From a virus, in the IMG/VR virus record IMGVR_UViG_3300042520_000477, positions 1 through 28,357 of that record: 28,357 bases of DNA. One strand, 5' to 3'. Made by a program: the position numbers and the translations under genes. The notes under the pieces are model-generated. The model had not been told where the DNA came from, made no database searches, and saw only the letters and a list, made by a program, of their open reading frames with translations. This document shows positions 1-8,643 of the stretch, in pieces. The number at the start of each line of letters is the position of its first letter. The stretch's first letter is position 1.

Positions 1-512
1 ATGCTCACCGAGAACTCTGCCTCGTCCCTGTCCAGGCCAGAGAGAGGGTCTCCAGCGCTGTTGACGATGATCTGCGTCGCAGAGTTGCTGTCTGTCGGGT
101 AATGCCAAAACGCAGGAGCCGACGCCAGCGAGCCATTGAACGAGAACGTGGCTGGACGGAGCCAAGGGATAGTCTCCGTCTCGTCGAGGTACTTGTAGTT
201 GTACGTGACCTTGTAGTGGAACGGAGACTCGCCGTCCTGCTGCGTCGTCGACTCGACGAGATACGCGTTGACGTCGTCGGGGTGCTGCTCACGCCATGCG
301 ATGCCTGGAGCCGCCGCGACGTTTCTGAGATTTGGGTTCTGGACGTTGGTCCTGACGAGGAAGATTCGCTGGTACGTCGGCACGCCAGTGAGGTCGGCAT
401 TGCGAGACCGTCCACGGAACATCTCGCGGCAGTCGACGATTCCGGCGAGCGTGCTCGTCCACGGGTTTCCTGTGACGCCCCCTGGTGTTCCGTTACCCGT
501 TGGCTCTGGCAT
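1..512 (-). CDS. Partial tail protein downstream of the tape measure
   Basis: An open frame starts at ATG 512, three bases after the tape measure stop, and runs off the left edge, giving about 170 residues without a stop. It begins MPEPTGNGTPGG and continues with well-mixed residues rich in Tyr, Trp, Phe and Asn, for example TYQRIFLVRTNVQNPNL and FHYKVTYNYKYLDE, as expected of a beta-rich structural protein. Codon use matches the neighbours, while the other frames here give low-complexity Ser/Arg-rich translations. An AGGGA-like ribosome site lies just upstream. I do not recognise the family. Its place right after the tape measure suggests a distal tail or baseplate-type protein, but that rests on gene order only. 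Confidence 0.7.
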   Translation of the reverse strand, partial: MPEPTGNGTPGGVTGNPWTSTLAGIVDCREMFRGRSRNADLTGVPTYQRIFLVRTNVQNPNLRNVAAAPGIAWREQHPDDVNAYLVESTTQQDGESPFHYKVTYNYKYLDETETIPWLRPATFSFNGSLASAPAFWHYPTDSNSATQIIVNSAGDPLSGLDRDEAEFSVS

Positions 513-515
513 TGC

Positions 516-3500
516 TTACCGTCCCTGCATGTTGAGAAGAACTGGCGCTGCTTCCGGTTCGTCGGCAGCCTCGGCGAGCAGCCGCGTGTTTCTGGCGATC
601 TCAAGTTGAGCCTTGAGCGACGGGTTGTCGTTGCCGCGAAGAATCCGGAAGAACGTGTCGACGCCTCCCTTGCTGCGAACATCTGAAGACTCGACAGCCC
701 GACGGTCCGGAGCCAGACGGTCGAGGGCTGGCTTCATGTCTTCCTGAAGTTGAGCCTGGAGCGTCATCTTCCGCTGGTTGAAGTCCTCTTCTCCGATCGT
801 GCCCTTGAGCATCTCCAGTTGATTCAACTGGTCCTTGAACTTCTGGACCGGGCTCTGCTCCTCAGCGCCTGGGATAGACTGACCAAGTTTCTCCATCGCC
901 ATCCGGAACTTCTCAGGGTTGTCCTTGCCGTCCTTGCCGTATGCCTCTTCGATCTTCTTTCGCTGCTCGACGATACCGCTGGCAAAGTTGTTTGCCTCGT
1001 TGCCAGCGCCCAGGGCCTCGTCTCTCTTCCGCTGAGCGTTGATCCTGGCCTGAGTGGCCTCGTCGGACGTGATCCGCTTGTTGGGGTCAGTCGCGTTGGC
1101 GGCTTCGTCGATCTTCTTCATCTGCTCTTCGAAGACTTGCTGCGGAGTCTTCTCGACCCCAAGCGACGACAAAAGATTGTCCCTGGCCTGCTTCACGGCA
1201 CGGTCGAACAGTGCGAGTTGATCGGCGTTGCCTTTCAGGCTCTCGCGAACCTGATCGAGCGGCTTCCCAGCCATGCCGAACTGATCGGCAATGTTCTCGA
1301 TCGCGCCAGAGAACTCCTCAAACGGGGTCTTCGTCACGCCGATCGCGGACATGAAGTCGTCGCGGAGTTTGCGAGCCGCAGACGCTGCTTCTTCGTGGGA
1401 GATCGTCCCCTCACCGACGGCGTCCGAGAGCCGATCCTGCGCCTCTGAGAGCACTTCAATGGCTGGCTTCTGGACCCCAAGACTTGCCTTTGCTGCGTCC
1501 GAGTTCTTCTTCATTGCCTCTTGGAACTCTTCGTACTGCTCAGGGCTCAGTTTCTGCTGAATCTCCTGCATCGACATGCCAGTGACGCCAAAGATGTCGG
1601 CGATGTTGTCAGCGCCAGCCTTGAGTTGCTGCGTGGCACTTCCGTCGAGGCCCACTGCCTTGCGTCGCTCGATGTCGAGTTTTGTTCTCTCGGCGCTCTC
1701 TCTTGCTGCGCCAAGGCCTCTTGAGCCCTCTGCGGATGTGAACGCATTTCGCCCGTACTGATCCTGGGCAGACGCCTCGGCGAACGCTTGCTCCCTCTCC
1801 CTGAGAGAACTACCGGCTGTCTTGCCGAATGTGCTCTCGACCATCTGCTTCTGCTCTGCGACAGTCGCGAGAGACTTCTCCTGGGCAGTGAGAGACTTGT
1901 TGTCCTGAATCTCCTTGAGTTTCTTCCGGTACTTCTCGACCGGAGTCAGGAAGGCGTCCTCCAGTGCTTTACGAATGTCAGACGCAAAAGACGTGTCTGC
2001 TTCGATCTTCCCCATGTTGCGATCGAACTTCGCCTTGGCGTTCTCTCTCGCCTGCTCTGCGGCACGCATTGCAGACTGTCCCTTGCCGAACTCGCCGCTC
2101 TGAAGGCCCTGCTCAATGGCGACGAGTTCGTCTTGGTAAGACAAAGCGAACTTCTCTGCCTGCTTCTTGACCTCGTCGGACGTCGGAAAGAAGCGATCGG
2201 TGGTCAGGTTGCTGCCAAGGTCTTGCCCACGCATGGCGGCTCTGGTCTGAGCGAAGGCGTCTTGAACAGCCTTCTTCATCCCCTCGGCAGACTGCTGTAG
2301 TTGTTCTGGCGAAATCACGTCGGCGAGGTTCAGGTTCTCATTGAGTCTGGCCCGAATCTCGCTGGCCCTTCTTTCGAATGCTTCAAGTGCGGTTTCAGAC
2401 CGCTTGACTCCGTTCTCGTCGACAATGACTTGAACTTGGATTGTGTTGTCGGCCAGTTGCTGCTGAAGACTGTCGAAGTCAGCCCGAGCCGCCAGGAAAG
2501 CCTTTCGTCCAGCCTCTCCAAAACGCGCGGCGTCGAGAGAAAGGTTGACCATCTCCTCGCGTGCATCGGCGAGTGACGAGTACAACGCCTGCGAGTCATC
2601 GACAGGGACTTCGATGTCTTGTCCAGTTGATCCGACAGCGTTTGCAACGGACATCTGAGCAGTAACGGTTGCCTTCTGCTGTGCCCTTCTGGACGCCACC
2701 ACCTCTGCAACGCTCGACGTTGCGGCATCTACCTTCTCAGGAGTCTTGATGCCTTGAACCTGAAGGATGATGCTTCTGATGAGTCTCCCGAAGAAGCCAG
2801 AAATGTTGTTGTACGCCGTCATGAACGCGTTCGTCATGGCGTCCGCAATCGCAGACGCTGCCTCTGCCATGCCTTCGAACGTGAGCAGTTTTCCAACATT
2901 ATCGCCGAAGTTGGCGAAGTATTCGTACAGCCTGCCGAAGTTCTGGTAGACGGCCAGCAACGCAACGCCGATTAATGCGAGGCCAGCAGTGGCAATGACG
3001 AAGGCGGCGTACATTGCAACGCCGGTAACCAGCGCCGACGTGGCCATCGCTGCGTTTCCGGTGATCACGACCGCAATCTGTGATATAAAGGGCTGGACAA
3101 AGCCTTGAACAAAACCGTAGTACATCATCAAGAAACTAGCGACGATCCTCTGAGACGCCTGGATTGAGTTGACCAGCAAGTTCATCATGACGGTCCTGAG
3201 GGTAGTAAATATCGCCCCCCAGTTCAGCGCCCTTAGAGCGGCATATCCTCGCATGATGATCTGCCAGAAATCGATTCGGAATCGCGTCCCGATCGCGGCG
3301 AAGATGCCGCCCAGCACGGCAAGCGATCCAAACGTCTGCGCTATGAACACGATTCTCTCGATCGCAGTGGCGCCTTCTTTGAGCGAGCCATTCAGTTCCA
3401 TATAGAAGACGCGGGCGACGTCCTCTGCGACGTCAAGCATTCTCTCAAGAGGTACGAGCAGTAGTTTGACCCCGTCGCCGACTGCTTTAAAAAGTGGGCC

Positions 3501-5201
3501 AGCGGCAGCGGCGTCAGTAAATGCTGCTCCGAACTGGAGAAGTACACCAACTAACCTCAGAAAGATATTGATAATCCGTGCGCCAACTTCTAGGAACTGC
3601 TGGAATGGAACCGTCGCAGCGGCGAAGACAGTCCGAAGAGGAGAAAACGCAGATGCGGCTCCTCCAGCGATGTCTGCGAAGACATTCATAACGGCGGCTT
3701 GAAGAGGAGCAAACGCCACCAGAGTGGTCTCGGTGAGGTTCGACATCGCTTCGCCCGCTCTGTCGAATGCGGTGTCGACGTCTTCAAACAGCGAGAAGTT
3801 CATCCCGCTGAGAGTTGTTCCAAGTCGCCGAGAGTCGTTTTCTGCCTCGCGAAGTCCCTTGAGTGCCGGAAGCACATTGACTGCCTGCCGACCGAACAGG
3901 TCAAACGCGATGGCAGCCCTATCAGCCGCATCTCTGACGCTGACCAAGCGACCGGCGACGAGCGCGAAGACTTGCTGCGGAGTCTTGTTCCGTAGTTCAT
4001 CTATAGAGATTCCGAGCCTGTCAAATGCAAACTTGGCTTCTTGTGCTTCTTGAGTTCCCAGTTGACCGATTCTGACCTTGCTGACGTTCGTGTAGAACGA
4101 CTGCTGCGCTCTTGCGAGTTGACTCATTCCGACACCGGCAGACCTAGCCGCGTAGTCCAAGACAAGCATCTGCTCAACGGTGGAGCCGAATCGATCGGCC
4201 ATGTTGCGGATGCCTTCGGCCTCGGAGCCAATCCTGGCAAGCGACTCGCGGAACTCACCCGAAGCGACCCTGGAGAGAGTGAGTACGTTCAGAAGCCCAG
4301 AGAGATACCGCGACGCGGAGACGGCAAACGACGAGACGCTTCCGCCAGCCTTCTCCATGGCTCCCGCGAAGAACTCTGCCCACGACGTCGAAGTCTTGAA
4401 CGACTCAGCGATGGCTACGAACGCGCCCCTGGCTGCATAGACACCGGCGGCACTCGCTGCCGCTGCGCCAGCCATTGCTGACCATCTGGCGACGTTCTCG
4501 CGGGCCTCCTCTGTCAGGCCAGCAGACGCAACCCTGGCCACAGCCATGACGGCTGCGAAGGCTCCGACTCCAACGACGGCTGAAGTAGTCGCAGCACCGA
4601 AAGCGGCCATAAGTCTGGCGGTTGCCGACACACTTCCGCCAGCGGCAGCGATGGCTGTCTTGAGACCGCCAGAGTAGCGAAGGAACACTCCCGTCGCTGC
4701 CGTGGCACCGGCAACGACAACTCCCCAGTTTTGAATAGTCCTCTCTGCTCGCCCGACGGCGGTGATCACACCGCTTACAGACGCAGACGTCCCATCGAGC
4801 ACGTCCCCAACGGCTGACACGGCAGAGGCAGAAGACTTGAGGACCGTCCCCGTAGACTTGCCCAGTTCAACGAGAGATTCGCCGTACTCCTTGATCTGCG
4901 AAGATGCCGACGCAAGAAACTCGCCGCCGAGTGAGCCCGAAACCCTGACCTTTACAGTCGGGCTCTTCTTGTCTATTTCGTCTTCAAGTTCCTCGACCTC
5001 TTTGACTGCCCGCTTGACCTCGCTTGTGTCAGCCGCTGGCTTGATGTCAAAGGACTTGCTCGACGCATCTGACATCTTCTTCGAAAAGCCATCCACTGAC
5101 TTTTGAAGTTCCTCAAGCATCTTGCTGGCACTTGAGACACCTTCCTCAAGTTGGCCAATGTCAGACGTGAATACTACAGAGAGGGTTCCGATAGTTGCCA
5201 T
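516..5201 (-). CDS. Tail tape measure protein
   Basis: This 1561-residue protein starts MATIGTLSVVFTSDIGQLEEG, typical of tape measures. It sets tail length inside the tail tube and is usually ejected ahead of the DNA. The N-terminal third is Ala/Gly-rich helix. Several hydrophobic stretches follow, including AMYAAFVIATAGLALIGVAL near residue 740, a common feature of tape measures that contact the host membrane. The C-terminal half is charged and coiled-coil-like and holds irregular repeats ending in S-[LI]-G-V-x-K-T-P (about bases 1100-1640). The gene lies next to the chaperone frames, whose extended frame ends 9 bases upstream, the classical order. The role is secure from length, composition and position; no enzymatic domain was seen. 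Confidence 0.95.
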   Translation of the reverse strand: MATIGTLSVVFTSDIGQLEEGVSSASKMLEELQKSVDGFSKKMSDASSKSFDIKPAADTSEVKRAVKEVEELEDEIDKKSPTVKVRVSGSLGGEFLASASSQIKEYGESLVELGKSTGTVLKSSASAVSAVGDVLDGTSASVSGVITAVGRAERTIQNWGVVVAGATAATGVFLRYSGGLKTAIAAAGGSVSATARLMAAFGAATTSAVVGVGAFAAVMAVARVASAGLTEEARENVARWSAMAGAAAASAAGVYAARGAFVAIAESFKTSTSWAEFFAGAMEKAGGSVSSFAVSASRYLSGLLNVLTLSRVASGEFRESLARIGSEAEGIRNMADRFGSTVEQMLVLDYAARSAGVGMSQLARAQQSFYTNVSKVRIGQLGTQEAQEAKFAFDRLGISIDELRNKTPQQVFALVAGRLVSVRDAADRAAIAFDLFGRQAVNVLPALKGLREAENDSRRLGTTLSGMNFSLFEDVDTAFDRAGEAMSNLTETTLVAFAPLQAAVMNVFADIAGGAASAFSPLRTVFAAATVPFQQFLEVGARIINIFLRLVGVLLQFGAAFTDAAAAGPLFKAVGDGVKLLLVPLERMLDVAEDVARVFYMELNGSLKEGATAIERIVFIAQTFGSLAVLGGIFAAIGTRFRIDFWQIIMRGYAALRALNWGAIFTTLRTVMMNLLVNSIQASQRIVASFLMMYYGFVQGFVQPFISQIAVVITGNAAMATSALVTGVAMYAAFVIATAGLALIGVALLAVYQNFGRLYEYFANFGDNVGKLLTFEGMAEAASAIADAMTNAFMTAYNNISGFFGRLIRSIILQVQGIKTPEKVDAATSSVAEVVASRRAQQKATVTAQMSVANAVGSTGQDIEVPVDDSQALYSSLADAREEMVNLSLDAARFGEAGRKAFLAARADFDSLQQQLADNTIQVQVIVDENGVKRSETALEAFERRASEIRARLNENLNLADVISPEQLQQSAEGMKKAVQDAFAQTRAAMRGQDLGSNLTTDRFFPTSDEVKKQAEKFALSYQDELVAIEQGLQSGEFGKGQSAMRAAEQARENAKAKFDRNMGKIEADTSFASDIRKALEDAFLTPVEKYRKKLKEIQDNKSLTAQEKSLATVAEQKQMVESTFGKTAGSSLREREQAFAEASAQDQYGRNAFTSAEGSRGLGAARESAERTKLDIERRKAVGLDGSATQQLKAGADNIADIFGVTGMSMQEIQQKLSPEQYEEFQEAMKKNSDAAKASLGVQKPAIEVLSEAQDRLSDAVGEGTISHEEAASAARKLRDDFMSAIGVTKTPFEEFSGAIENIADQFGMAGKPLDQVRESLKGNADQLALFDRAVKQARDNLLSSLGVEKTPQQVFEEQMKKIDEAANATDPNKRITSDEATQARINAQRKRDEALGAGNEANNFASGIVEQRKKIEEAYGKDGKDNPEKFRMAMEKLGQSIPGAEEQSPVQKFKDQLNQLEMLKGTIGEEDFNQRKMTLQAQLQEDMKPALDRLAPDRRAVESSDVRSKGGVDTFFRILRGNDNPSLKAQLEIARNTRLLAEAADEPEAAPVLLNMQGR

Positions 5202-5210
5202 GAGACTTGG

Positions 5211-5854
5211 TTACCCCCGTGGCATCGCGGCAGCGAGTTTAGAGAGTTCGCCCATCATCTCGCCGACGGTTTGCTGACGCTTACGGTGGCTTGGCATGAG
5301 CATCTCCTCTTCTAGACGCTTGCAGCCCCACGCAGTGCATAGAGCCGTGGCGACACGGGCAGCCTGACGCCACTCGTCCCCCCATGGTTCAATAGACCAG
5401 TAAGACTCCCACTCTGCGAGTTCCGCAGCGTCTACTGTCTCTAGAAGTTCCGCGTGCGACCGTCCGAGCGCCAGTGCGAGCCGAAACTCAAACAGGCGTC
5501 GTGGCCGCTCTAGGAGTTTTTTGCCAGATCATCGACGTCTTCCTTGCTGAAGCGGTTCAACTTCATGCACTCGGAAAACAGGCGATCGAGCACGGCAGCC
5601 GACTTTTCGCCGAGAGTCGGGATTTCCGCCTCGGAGAAGATTCGCTTGCCTTCCTCGTCGCAGAGGCACTTGGCGACCAGTTTCGCCCGTACCATGTCGA
5701 CGCTCTTGTTGCCGTTGACGAACTCGGACTCAAAGCGGTCACGCTCCGTTCCGGTCATCACCCGCAACTTGACCTCGCCGCCCCATTCGGGAACGTCGAA
5801 GCCGACCATCTTCTTGTCATCAGCCTTGAGAATCGCTTCCTTGCTCAGAGCCAT
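5211..5854 (-). CDS. Tail assembly chaperone, -1 frameshift product (gpGT-like)
   Basis: This is the predicted 214-residue fusion made when ribosomes slip back one base at A-AAA-AAC (5522-5516) near the end of the upstream chaperone frame. The -1 frame then stays open for 101 residues and stops at TAA 5213-5211, just before the tape measure. The extension reads LLERPRRLFEFRLALALGRS and then AELLETVDAAELAEWESYW, followed by a WGDEWR segment, which matches the T-like half of lambda-type G/GT chaperones. In lambda the fusion binds the tape measure and recruits tail tube subunits. The extension has no well-placed independent start, supporting frameshifting over separate initiation. Slippage efficiency cannot be read from sequence. 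Confidence 0.85.
5510..5854 (-). CDS. Tail assembly chaperone (gpG-like)
   Basis: This 114-residue protein starts MALSKEAILKADDKKMVGFD and ends DDLAKNS at a TAG. Its size, its acidic helical character and its position between the tail tube genes and the tape measure fit the gpG-like chaperone that coats the tape measure during tail assembly. An AGGAAGG ribosome site precedes ATG 5854. The last codons GCA AAA AAC form a -1 slippery heptamer, so a minority of ribosomes should make the longer form ending at 5211. It is expected to act in the cytoplasm during assembly and to be absent from the mature virion. Confidence 0.88.
   Translation of the reverse strand: MALSKEAILKADDKKMVGFDVPEWGGEVKLRVMTGTERDRFESEFVNGNKSVDMVRAKLVAKCLCDEEGKRIFSEAEIPTLGEKSAAVLDRLFSECMKLNRFSKEDVDDLAKNS
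5516..5522 (-). other. -1 ribosomal slippery heptamer A-AAA-AAC
   Basis: On the minus strand the chaperone frame reads GC A AAA AAC TCC TAG. The heptamer fits the X-XXY-YYZ rule, and the zero-frame stop comes two codons later. The -1 frame downstream is open for about 100 codons and encodes a recognisable gpT-like segment. No strong downstream stem-loop was seen by eye. Confidence 0.88.
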
Positions 5855-5862
5855 CGAAGTGC

Positions 5863-6294
5863 CTACCTTCCTGAAATCTTAAAGGACGCCGAACCACGCA
5901 TTAACTCACCGACCGAGCCAGACAACTGCAACTGAGTCATCAGTGCCGTTTGACTGTTGATGTATGTAGCGACGCCTGTTGCGCCGTCTCCTGTCTTCAT
6001 CGCGAACGTCAGGAGCCGCTTGCTTCCAACCATGGTGAGGTTAGAGGCAGTCGCCATGTTCGTTCCGCACAGAAACTCGACCGTCAGTTCGTTGCCGTAT
6101 TTTGCAGACACGCAACTGTCATAGTCCCGTACAACCAACTTGCGGTTGGAGTTGTACGGGTCACTGACTACTTCAGACGACATGGACGTCATGTCAATCT
6201 CGCTGCCTGCGTCAGCAGACACCGAGACTGATGTGACAATCAGCGAGTGGGTGCCCCACGTAAGAGTTGCGCCGTGCCCGCTGAGAAAGTCCAT
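5863..6294 (-). CDS. Tail tube-like protein, second copy
   Basis: This 143-residue protein starts MDFLSGHGATLTWGTHSLIV. It resembles the preceding 123-residue protein (6675-6304) in layout. Both open with a beta-strand segment ending S-[IV]-S, both have an aligned N-E-L-T-V-E-F or D-E-L-S-I-E-F strand, and both end with G-E-L-[IM]-[KR]-G-S-A-[ST] followed by a strand and I-S. These features fit siphovirus tail tube subunits, which stack as hexameric rings. It ends 8 bases before the chaperone gene. One copy may be the main tube protein and the other a minor ring or decoration; the sequence does not say which. Confidence 0.75.
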   Translation of the reverse strand: MDFLSGHGATLTWGTHSLIVTSVSVSADAGSEIDMTSMSSEVVSDPYNSNRKLVVRDYDSCVSAKYGNELTVEFLCGTNMATASNLTMVGSKRLLTFAMKTGDGATGVATYINSQTALMTQLQLSGSVGELMRGSASFKISGR

Positions 6295-6303
6295 ACAGTC
6301 AAA

Positions 6304-6675
6304 CTAACTCTGAGAGATACGCAGCGTCGCCGAGCCCTTGATCAGTTCGCCAGCAGCGGCCTGCAACTGAGCAGACGTGCAGAGGGCGACCGTCGGGAGG
6401 GCCGAGATAAGCGCCGAGTTGCTGCCGGTGCTGTCGACGGTAAAACGAAGAACGCCCGTTGCGGTCATCTGCGGGAAGTCAAGGCCGTAGAACTCAATGG
6501 AGAGTTCGTCTCCGTCTTTGATGGGGGCAGGACGGTACGAACGAAACGCACCTTGCGGGGTGTTCAGGGCCGAGACGTCGACCTCGCTCACCTTCTTGTT
6601 GAACGAGATGGAAGTAAGAAGAAAAGTCTGGCCAGAAAACGAGAACGACAAGCCTTGTGCGGATTCGAATGCCAT
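6304..6675 (-). CDS. Tail tube-like protein, first copy
   Basis: This 123-residue protein starts MAFESAQGLSFSFSGQTFLL and ends GELIKGSATLRISQS. A near-perfect ribosome site (AGGAGGGG) precedes ATG 6675, pointing to high expression, as expected for a major tail protein. The protein is beta-rich with few charges. It is related to the next gene downstream, as judged from matching start, middle and end segments. Its position after the tail terminator-like gene and before the chaperone fits the major tail tube protein. The assignment rests on position, size and fold-like composition, since no short signature motif defines the family. Confidence 0.78.
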   Translation of the reverse strand: MAFESAQGLSFSFSGQTFLLTSISFNKKVSEVDVSALNTPQGAFRSYRPAPIKDGDELSIEFYGLDFPQMTATGVLRFTVDSTGSNSALISALPTVALCTSAQLQAAAGELIKGSATLRISQS

Positions 6676-6677
6676 TG

Positions 6678-7085
6678 TTACGCCCCTCCTTGGACGCTTT
6701 CGTGAAACCTAACCTCGTAGACCTGATCGACCCTGTACAGTGGTTTGGCCTGTCCCTCCGGTGGACGCTCCATGTTGTCCGCTTCGGAGACCAGGGCCGC
6801 ATATACGATTGTCAGCCCGTTGTACCCACCCGTAAAGTTGTCAACTTTTAATCTCAGAGCATCTGCAATGTCTTTGGCTTCGGTGTATGTCTCAGAGACG
6901 ATCGACACAGAGAACGTCGCGACCGGCCTGCCGACGTTTCCGACCAAGGTCCGCTCGCGGCGTGTCCCCGTCCTGCGGTAGACGACCAGCGGGAACGGTG
7001 CGTTTTGCGGAGCCAGGATGGGGTGGATTCCGGCCGTCGTGCCTGAATCCAGCCTGGAGCGAAGCCACTTCTCAGGAGATGCCAC
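6678..7085 (-). CDS. Tail terminator-like protein (DUF3168-like)
   Basis: This 135-residue protein starts MASPEKWLRSRLDSGTTAGI and has a P-L-V-V-Y-R-R segment near residue 32, resembling the P-x-x-V-Y start of DUF3168 tail completion proteins. These cap the tail tube at its upper end and help join it to the head. The protein then has alternating strands (ATFSVSIVSETYTEAKDIAD) and a C-terminal VYEVRFHE strand. It overlaps the upstream neck gene by 14 bases and ends 2 bases before the tail tube gene, in the usual order. The family call is by pattern and gene order. Confidence 0.7.
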   Translation of the reverse strand: MASPEKWLRSRLDSGTTAGIHPILAPQNAPFPLVVYRRTGTRRERTLVGNVGRPVATFSVSIVSETYTEAKDIADALRLKVDNFTGGYNGLTIVYAALVSEADNMERPPEGQAKPLYRVDQVYEVRFHESVQGGA

Positions 7086-7482
7086 GGGATAGTTCCTCTG
7101 AGAATCTGGTGGACATGAACTTCACGCCCTCTGGGGCGTAGGCGTCGAAGGTCTCTTCAAGGACCGACTCCAGTTCTTCAGGCTTGACCCACTTCTTCAG
7201 GACAGACCGTCCCTTGGTTCTGGGCCTGAGGGCACTGTCGAGACTTGAGTCTCCGGAAGTCTCCACCCCAGGCTCGTAGCCGACCTCGCCAGATTCAGCG
7301 TCAGACGAGAAGACCACTGAGTCCCTGAGTTGCCCGCTATATCCCTTGGGCGTAGCAGCCCTGAGCCTCGCCGAGAAACGCTGCGACACGTCTGCGAATA
7401 CGGTCTCTCGGTCGAGCGACGTAGGAACTCTCCGGAGAGCGTCCATCACATCGTCCAGGCCTTCGATGCTGATGTCGATCAC
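7072..7482 (-). CDS. Neck protein, HK97 gp10-like
   Basis: This 136-residue protein starts MIDISIEGLDDVMDALRRVP. The early amphipathic helix ending in R-R-V-P, the A-T-P-K-G-Y-S-G-Q-L-R-D-S segment near residue 45 and the strand that follows are typical of the HK97 gp10-like neck proteins (Thr-Pro-x-x-x-G-x-L-[RK]). These sit between the head connector and the tail. The start overlaps the upstream gene by four bases (ATGA), indicating coupled translation, and its end overlaps the tail terminator-like gene. Confidence 0.8.
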   Translation of the reverse strand: MIDISIEGLDDVMDALRRVPTSLDRETVFADVSQRFSARLRAATPKGYSGQLRDSVVFSSDAESGEVGYEPGVETSGDSSLDSALRPRTKGRSVLKKWVKPEELESVLEETFDAYAPEGVKFMSTRFSEELSRGIS

Positions 7483-7814
7483 AGCACTTGCTCCCGGCAG
7501 ACAAGTTTCTGGGACTCGCGGTTGTTCTGCTCGCTGATCTGGACGATGTCGAGCGTCCGGTTTGGAGTCCTCGACTCCCAGATCAGCCGCATGCCAGCCT
7601 TCAGGGACGGCATGTACCGGAACTCCACCTCATGGGTGGCGACCGTGTAAGGCTCCTGGGCACTCATGACCTCGTCGACGCGGAGCCCGCGAATCGCTGC
7701 CCGACGCTTGGCCAGTGCGGACCATGTGAGAGTCGACTCCCCGTAGTCGTTCGTCTGCTCGACGGCGACCTCGATTCTGACAGACTCTCTCAAGTCACCA
7801 GCGCGAAGAGGCAT
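7479..7814 (-). CDS. Head closure / head-tail adaptor protein
   Basis: I place the start at ATG 7814, giving 111 residues beginning MPLRAGDLRESVRIEVAVEQ. It shares one base with the TAA of the upstream connector gene. The longer open frame to 8048 adds residues that look like a shadow of that gene. The pattern G-D-L-R-E-S-V-x-I-x, a Tyr-Gly-Glu turn, a W-x-x-L-A-K-x-x-A-x-I segment and a late H-E-V-x-F-R-Y strand fits the head-tail adaptor (SPP1 gp16 / HK97 head closure) family, which plugs the connector after DNA packaging. Confidence 0.8.
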   Translation of the reverse strand: MPLRAGDLRESVRIEVAVEQTNDYGESTLTWSALAKRRAAIRGLRVDEVMSAQEPYTVATHEVEFRYMPSLKAGMRLIWESRTPNRTLDIVQISEQNNRESQKLVCREQVL

Positions 7815-8443
7815 TATCGGTACTGGCCCCAGTCCAATGATCCAAGCATGATGTCGACGGCCATCGGGACTGGATTCATGCCGCCCTGGACGACCGCTTC
7901 TCGGTTGGAATACCAATGAGCCAAGATCATCAAGATGCTGTGCTTGGCCGGTGGGGGCACGTCCGCTGGGCTCTCGCCGTAGCCTGCGAAGTACGTGACG
8001 ACAACGTCGTTCTCGGCCCCACGGCACGTCGGCCACGTACCGTTCCACTGCGGCCTGATGACGGCAGGAGTCGCGTCCATGTCAGTCCGGAAGTTCGTGT
8101 ACGCAACAGGCGTAGTCGAGCCGCTGGACGGCACGTACATGACGGTCACGTTGCCGACCATCATGGGTGGCCTGGGGAGTTCAATGTCCCATGATGGAAA
8201 GCAGTCGAGTTTCATCTGCCACTGAGACTTGATGAGAGTCCTGTCTGTCACAGTCTCTACGTGGTGCCTCGCGGCTGAGATCAAGTTCTGGATGTAGAGA
8301 TCGTCGTCTGTGAAATCAGCGTCGATTCTGAGATGAGCCTTGGCCTCAGCGATCGACACCGGCTCTACGAGAGGGCCAGAGATACGCTTCAGGGACCTGT
8401 ACCGGAGATTCCCTCGCTGGACCATCTCGTAGTACATGCTCAT
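7814..8443 (-). CDS. Head-tail connector protein (gp6-like)
   Basis: This 209-residue protein contains E-P-V-S-I-A-E-A-K-A-H-L-R-I-D near residue 30, the hallmark of gp6-like connector proteins, followed by D-D-x-L-Y-I-Q-N-L-I-S-A-A-R-x-x-V-E and a C-terminal helix I-L-M-I-L-A-H-W-Y-x-N-R-E-A. Twelve or thirteen copies normally form a ring below the portal. Two Met codons lie close together at the start (MSM), so the exact start could be 8437. It overlaps its upstream neighbour by four bases. Confidence is high because of the early motif and the conserved HWY-NREA helix. Confidence 0.9.
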   Translation of the reverse strand: MSMYYEMVQRGNLRYRSLKRISGPLVEPVSIAEAKAHLRIDADFTDDDLYIQNLISAARHHVETVTDRTLIKSQWQMKLDCFPSWDIELPRPPMMVGNVTVMYVPSSGSTTPVAYTNFRTDMDATPAVIRPQWNGTWPTCRGAENDVVVTYFAGYGESPADVPPPAKHSILMILAHWYSNREAVVQGGMNPVPMAVDIMLGSLDWGQYR

Positions 8444-8643
8444 GGCTTCCTCCTGCGGCCCTGCATGGCCCTCTCAGCCGCCTCTGGCTGTCGCGACACT
8501 GCTGCCTCAACGTCCAGCGAGCGGGCTTCTGAGGGCTCCTCAGCGATTCCATTGAAGAGCCAGTTGCGGCCAGTCGGCTCAAACACCTCGACCGTGTCGC
8601 CCTTCTTGTGATAGGACCAGTCTTTCAGGAGACGTACCTTCAT
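8440..8643 (-). CDS. Small head-associated protein of unknown function
   Basis: This 67-residue protein starts MKVRLLKDWSYHKKGDTVEV and ends with a basic RRRKP tail. The opening pattern (K-V-R-L-L-x-D then K-G-D-x-V-E-V then a hydrophobic x-G-I-A-E) recurs in small proteins next to phage capsid or connector genes and looks like a small SH3-type barrel. It overlaps both neighbours by four bases (ATGA), so it is probably translated by coupling. I cannot assign a function; a minor head or neck component is the most likely reading from context. Confidence 0.7.
   Translation of the reverse strand: MKVRLLKDWSYHKKGDTVEVFEPTGRNWLFNGIAEEPSEARSLDVEAAVSRQPEAAERAMQGRRRKP

Noticed and set aside
1123-1134. 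P-loop in the 550-residue unit (protein residues 1123-1134 of the giant protein)
   Set aside because: G-D-P-G-S-G-T lacks the Walker A Lys and no Walker B follows, so an ATPase call is not supported. Coordinates given here are residue numbers.
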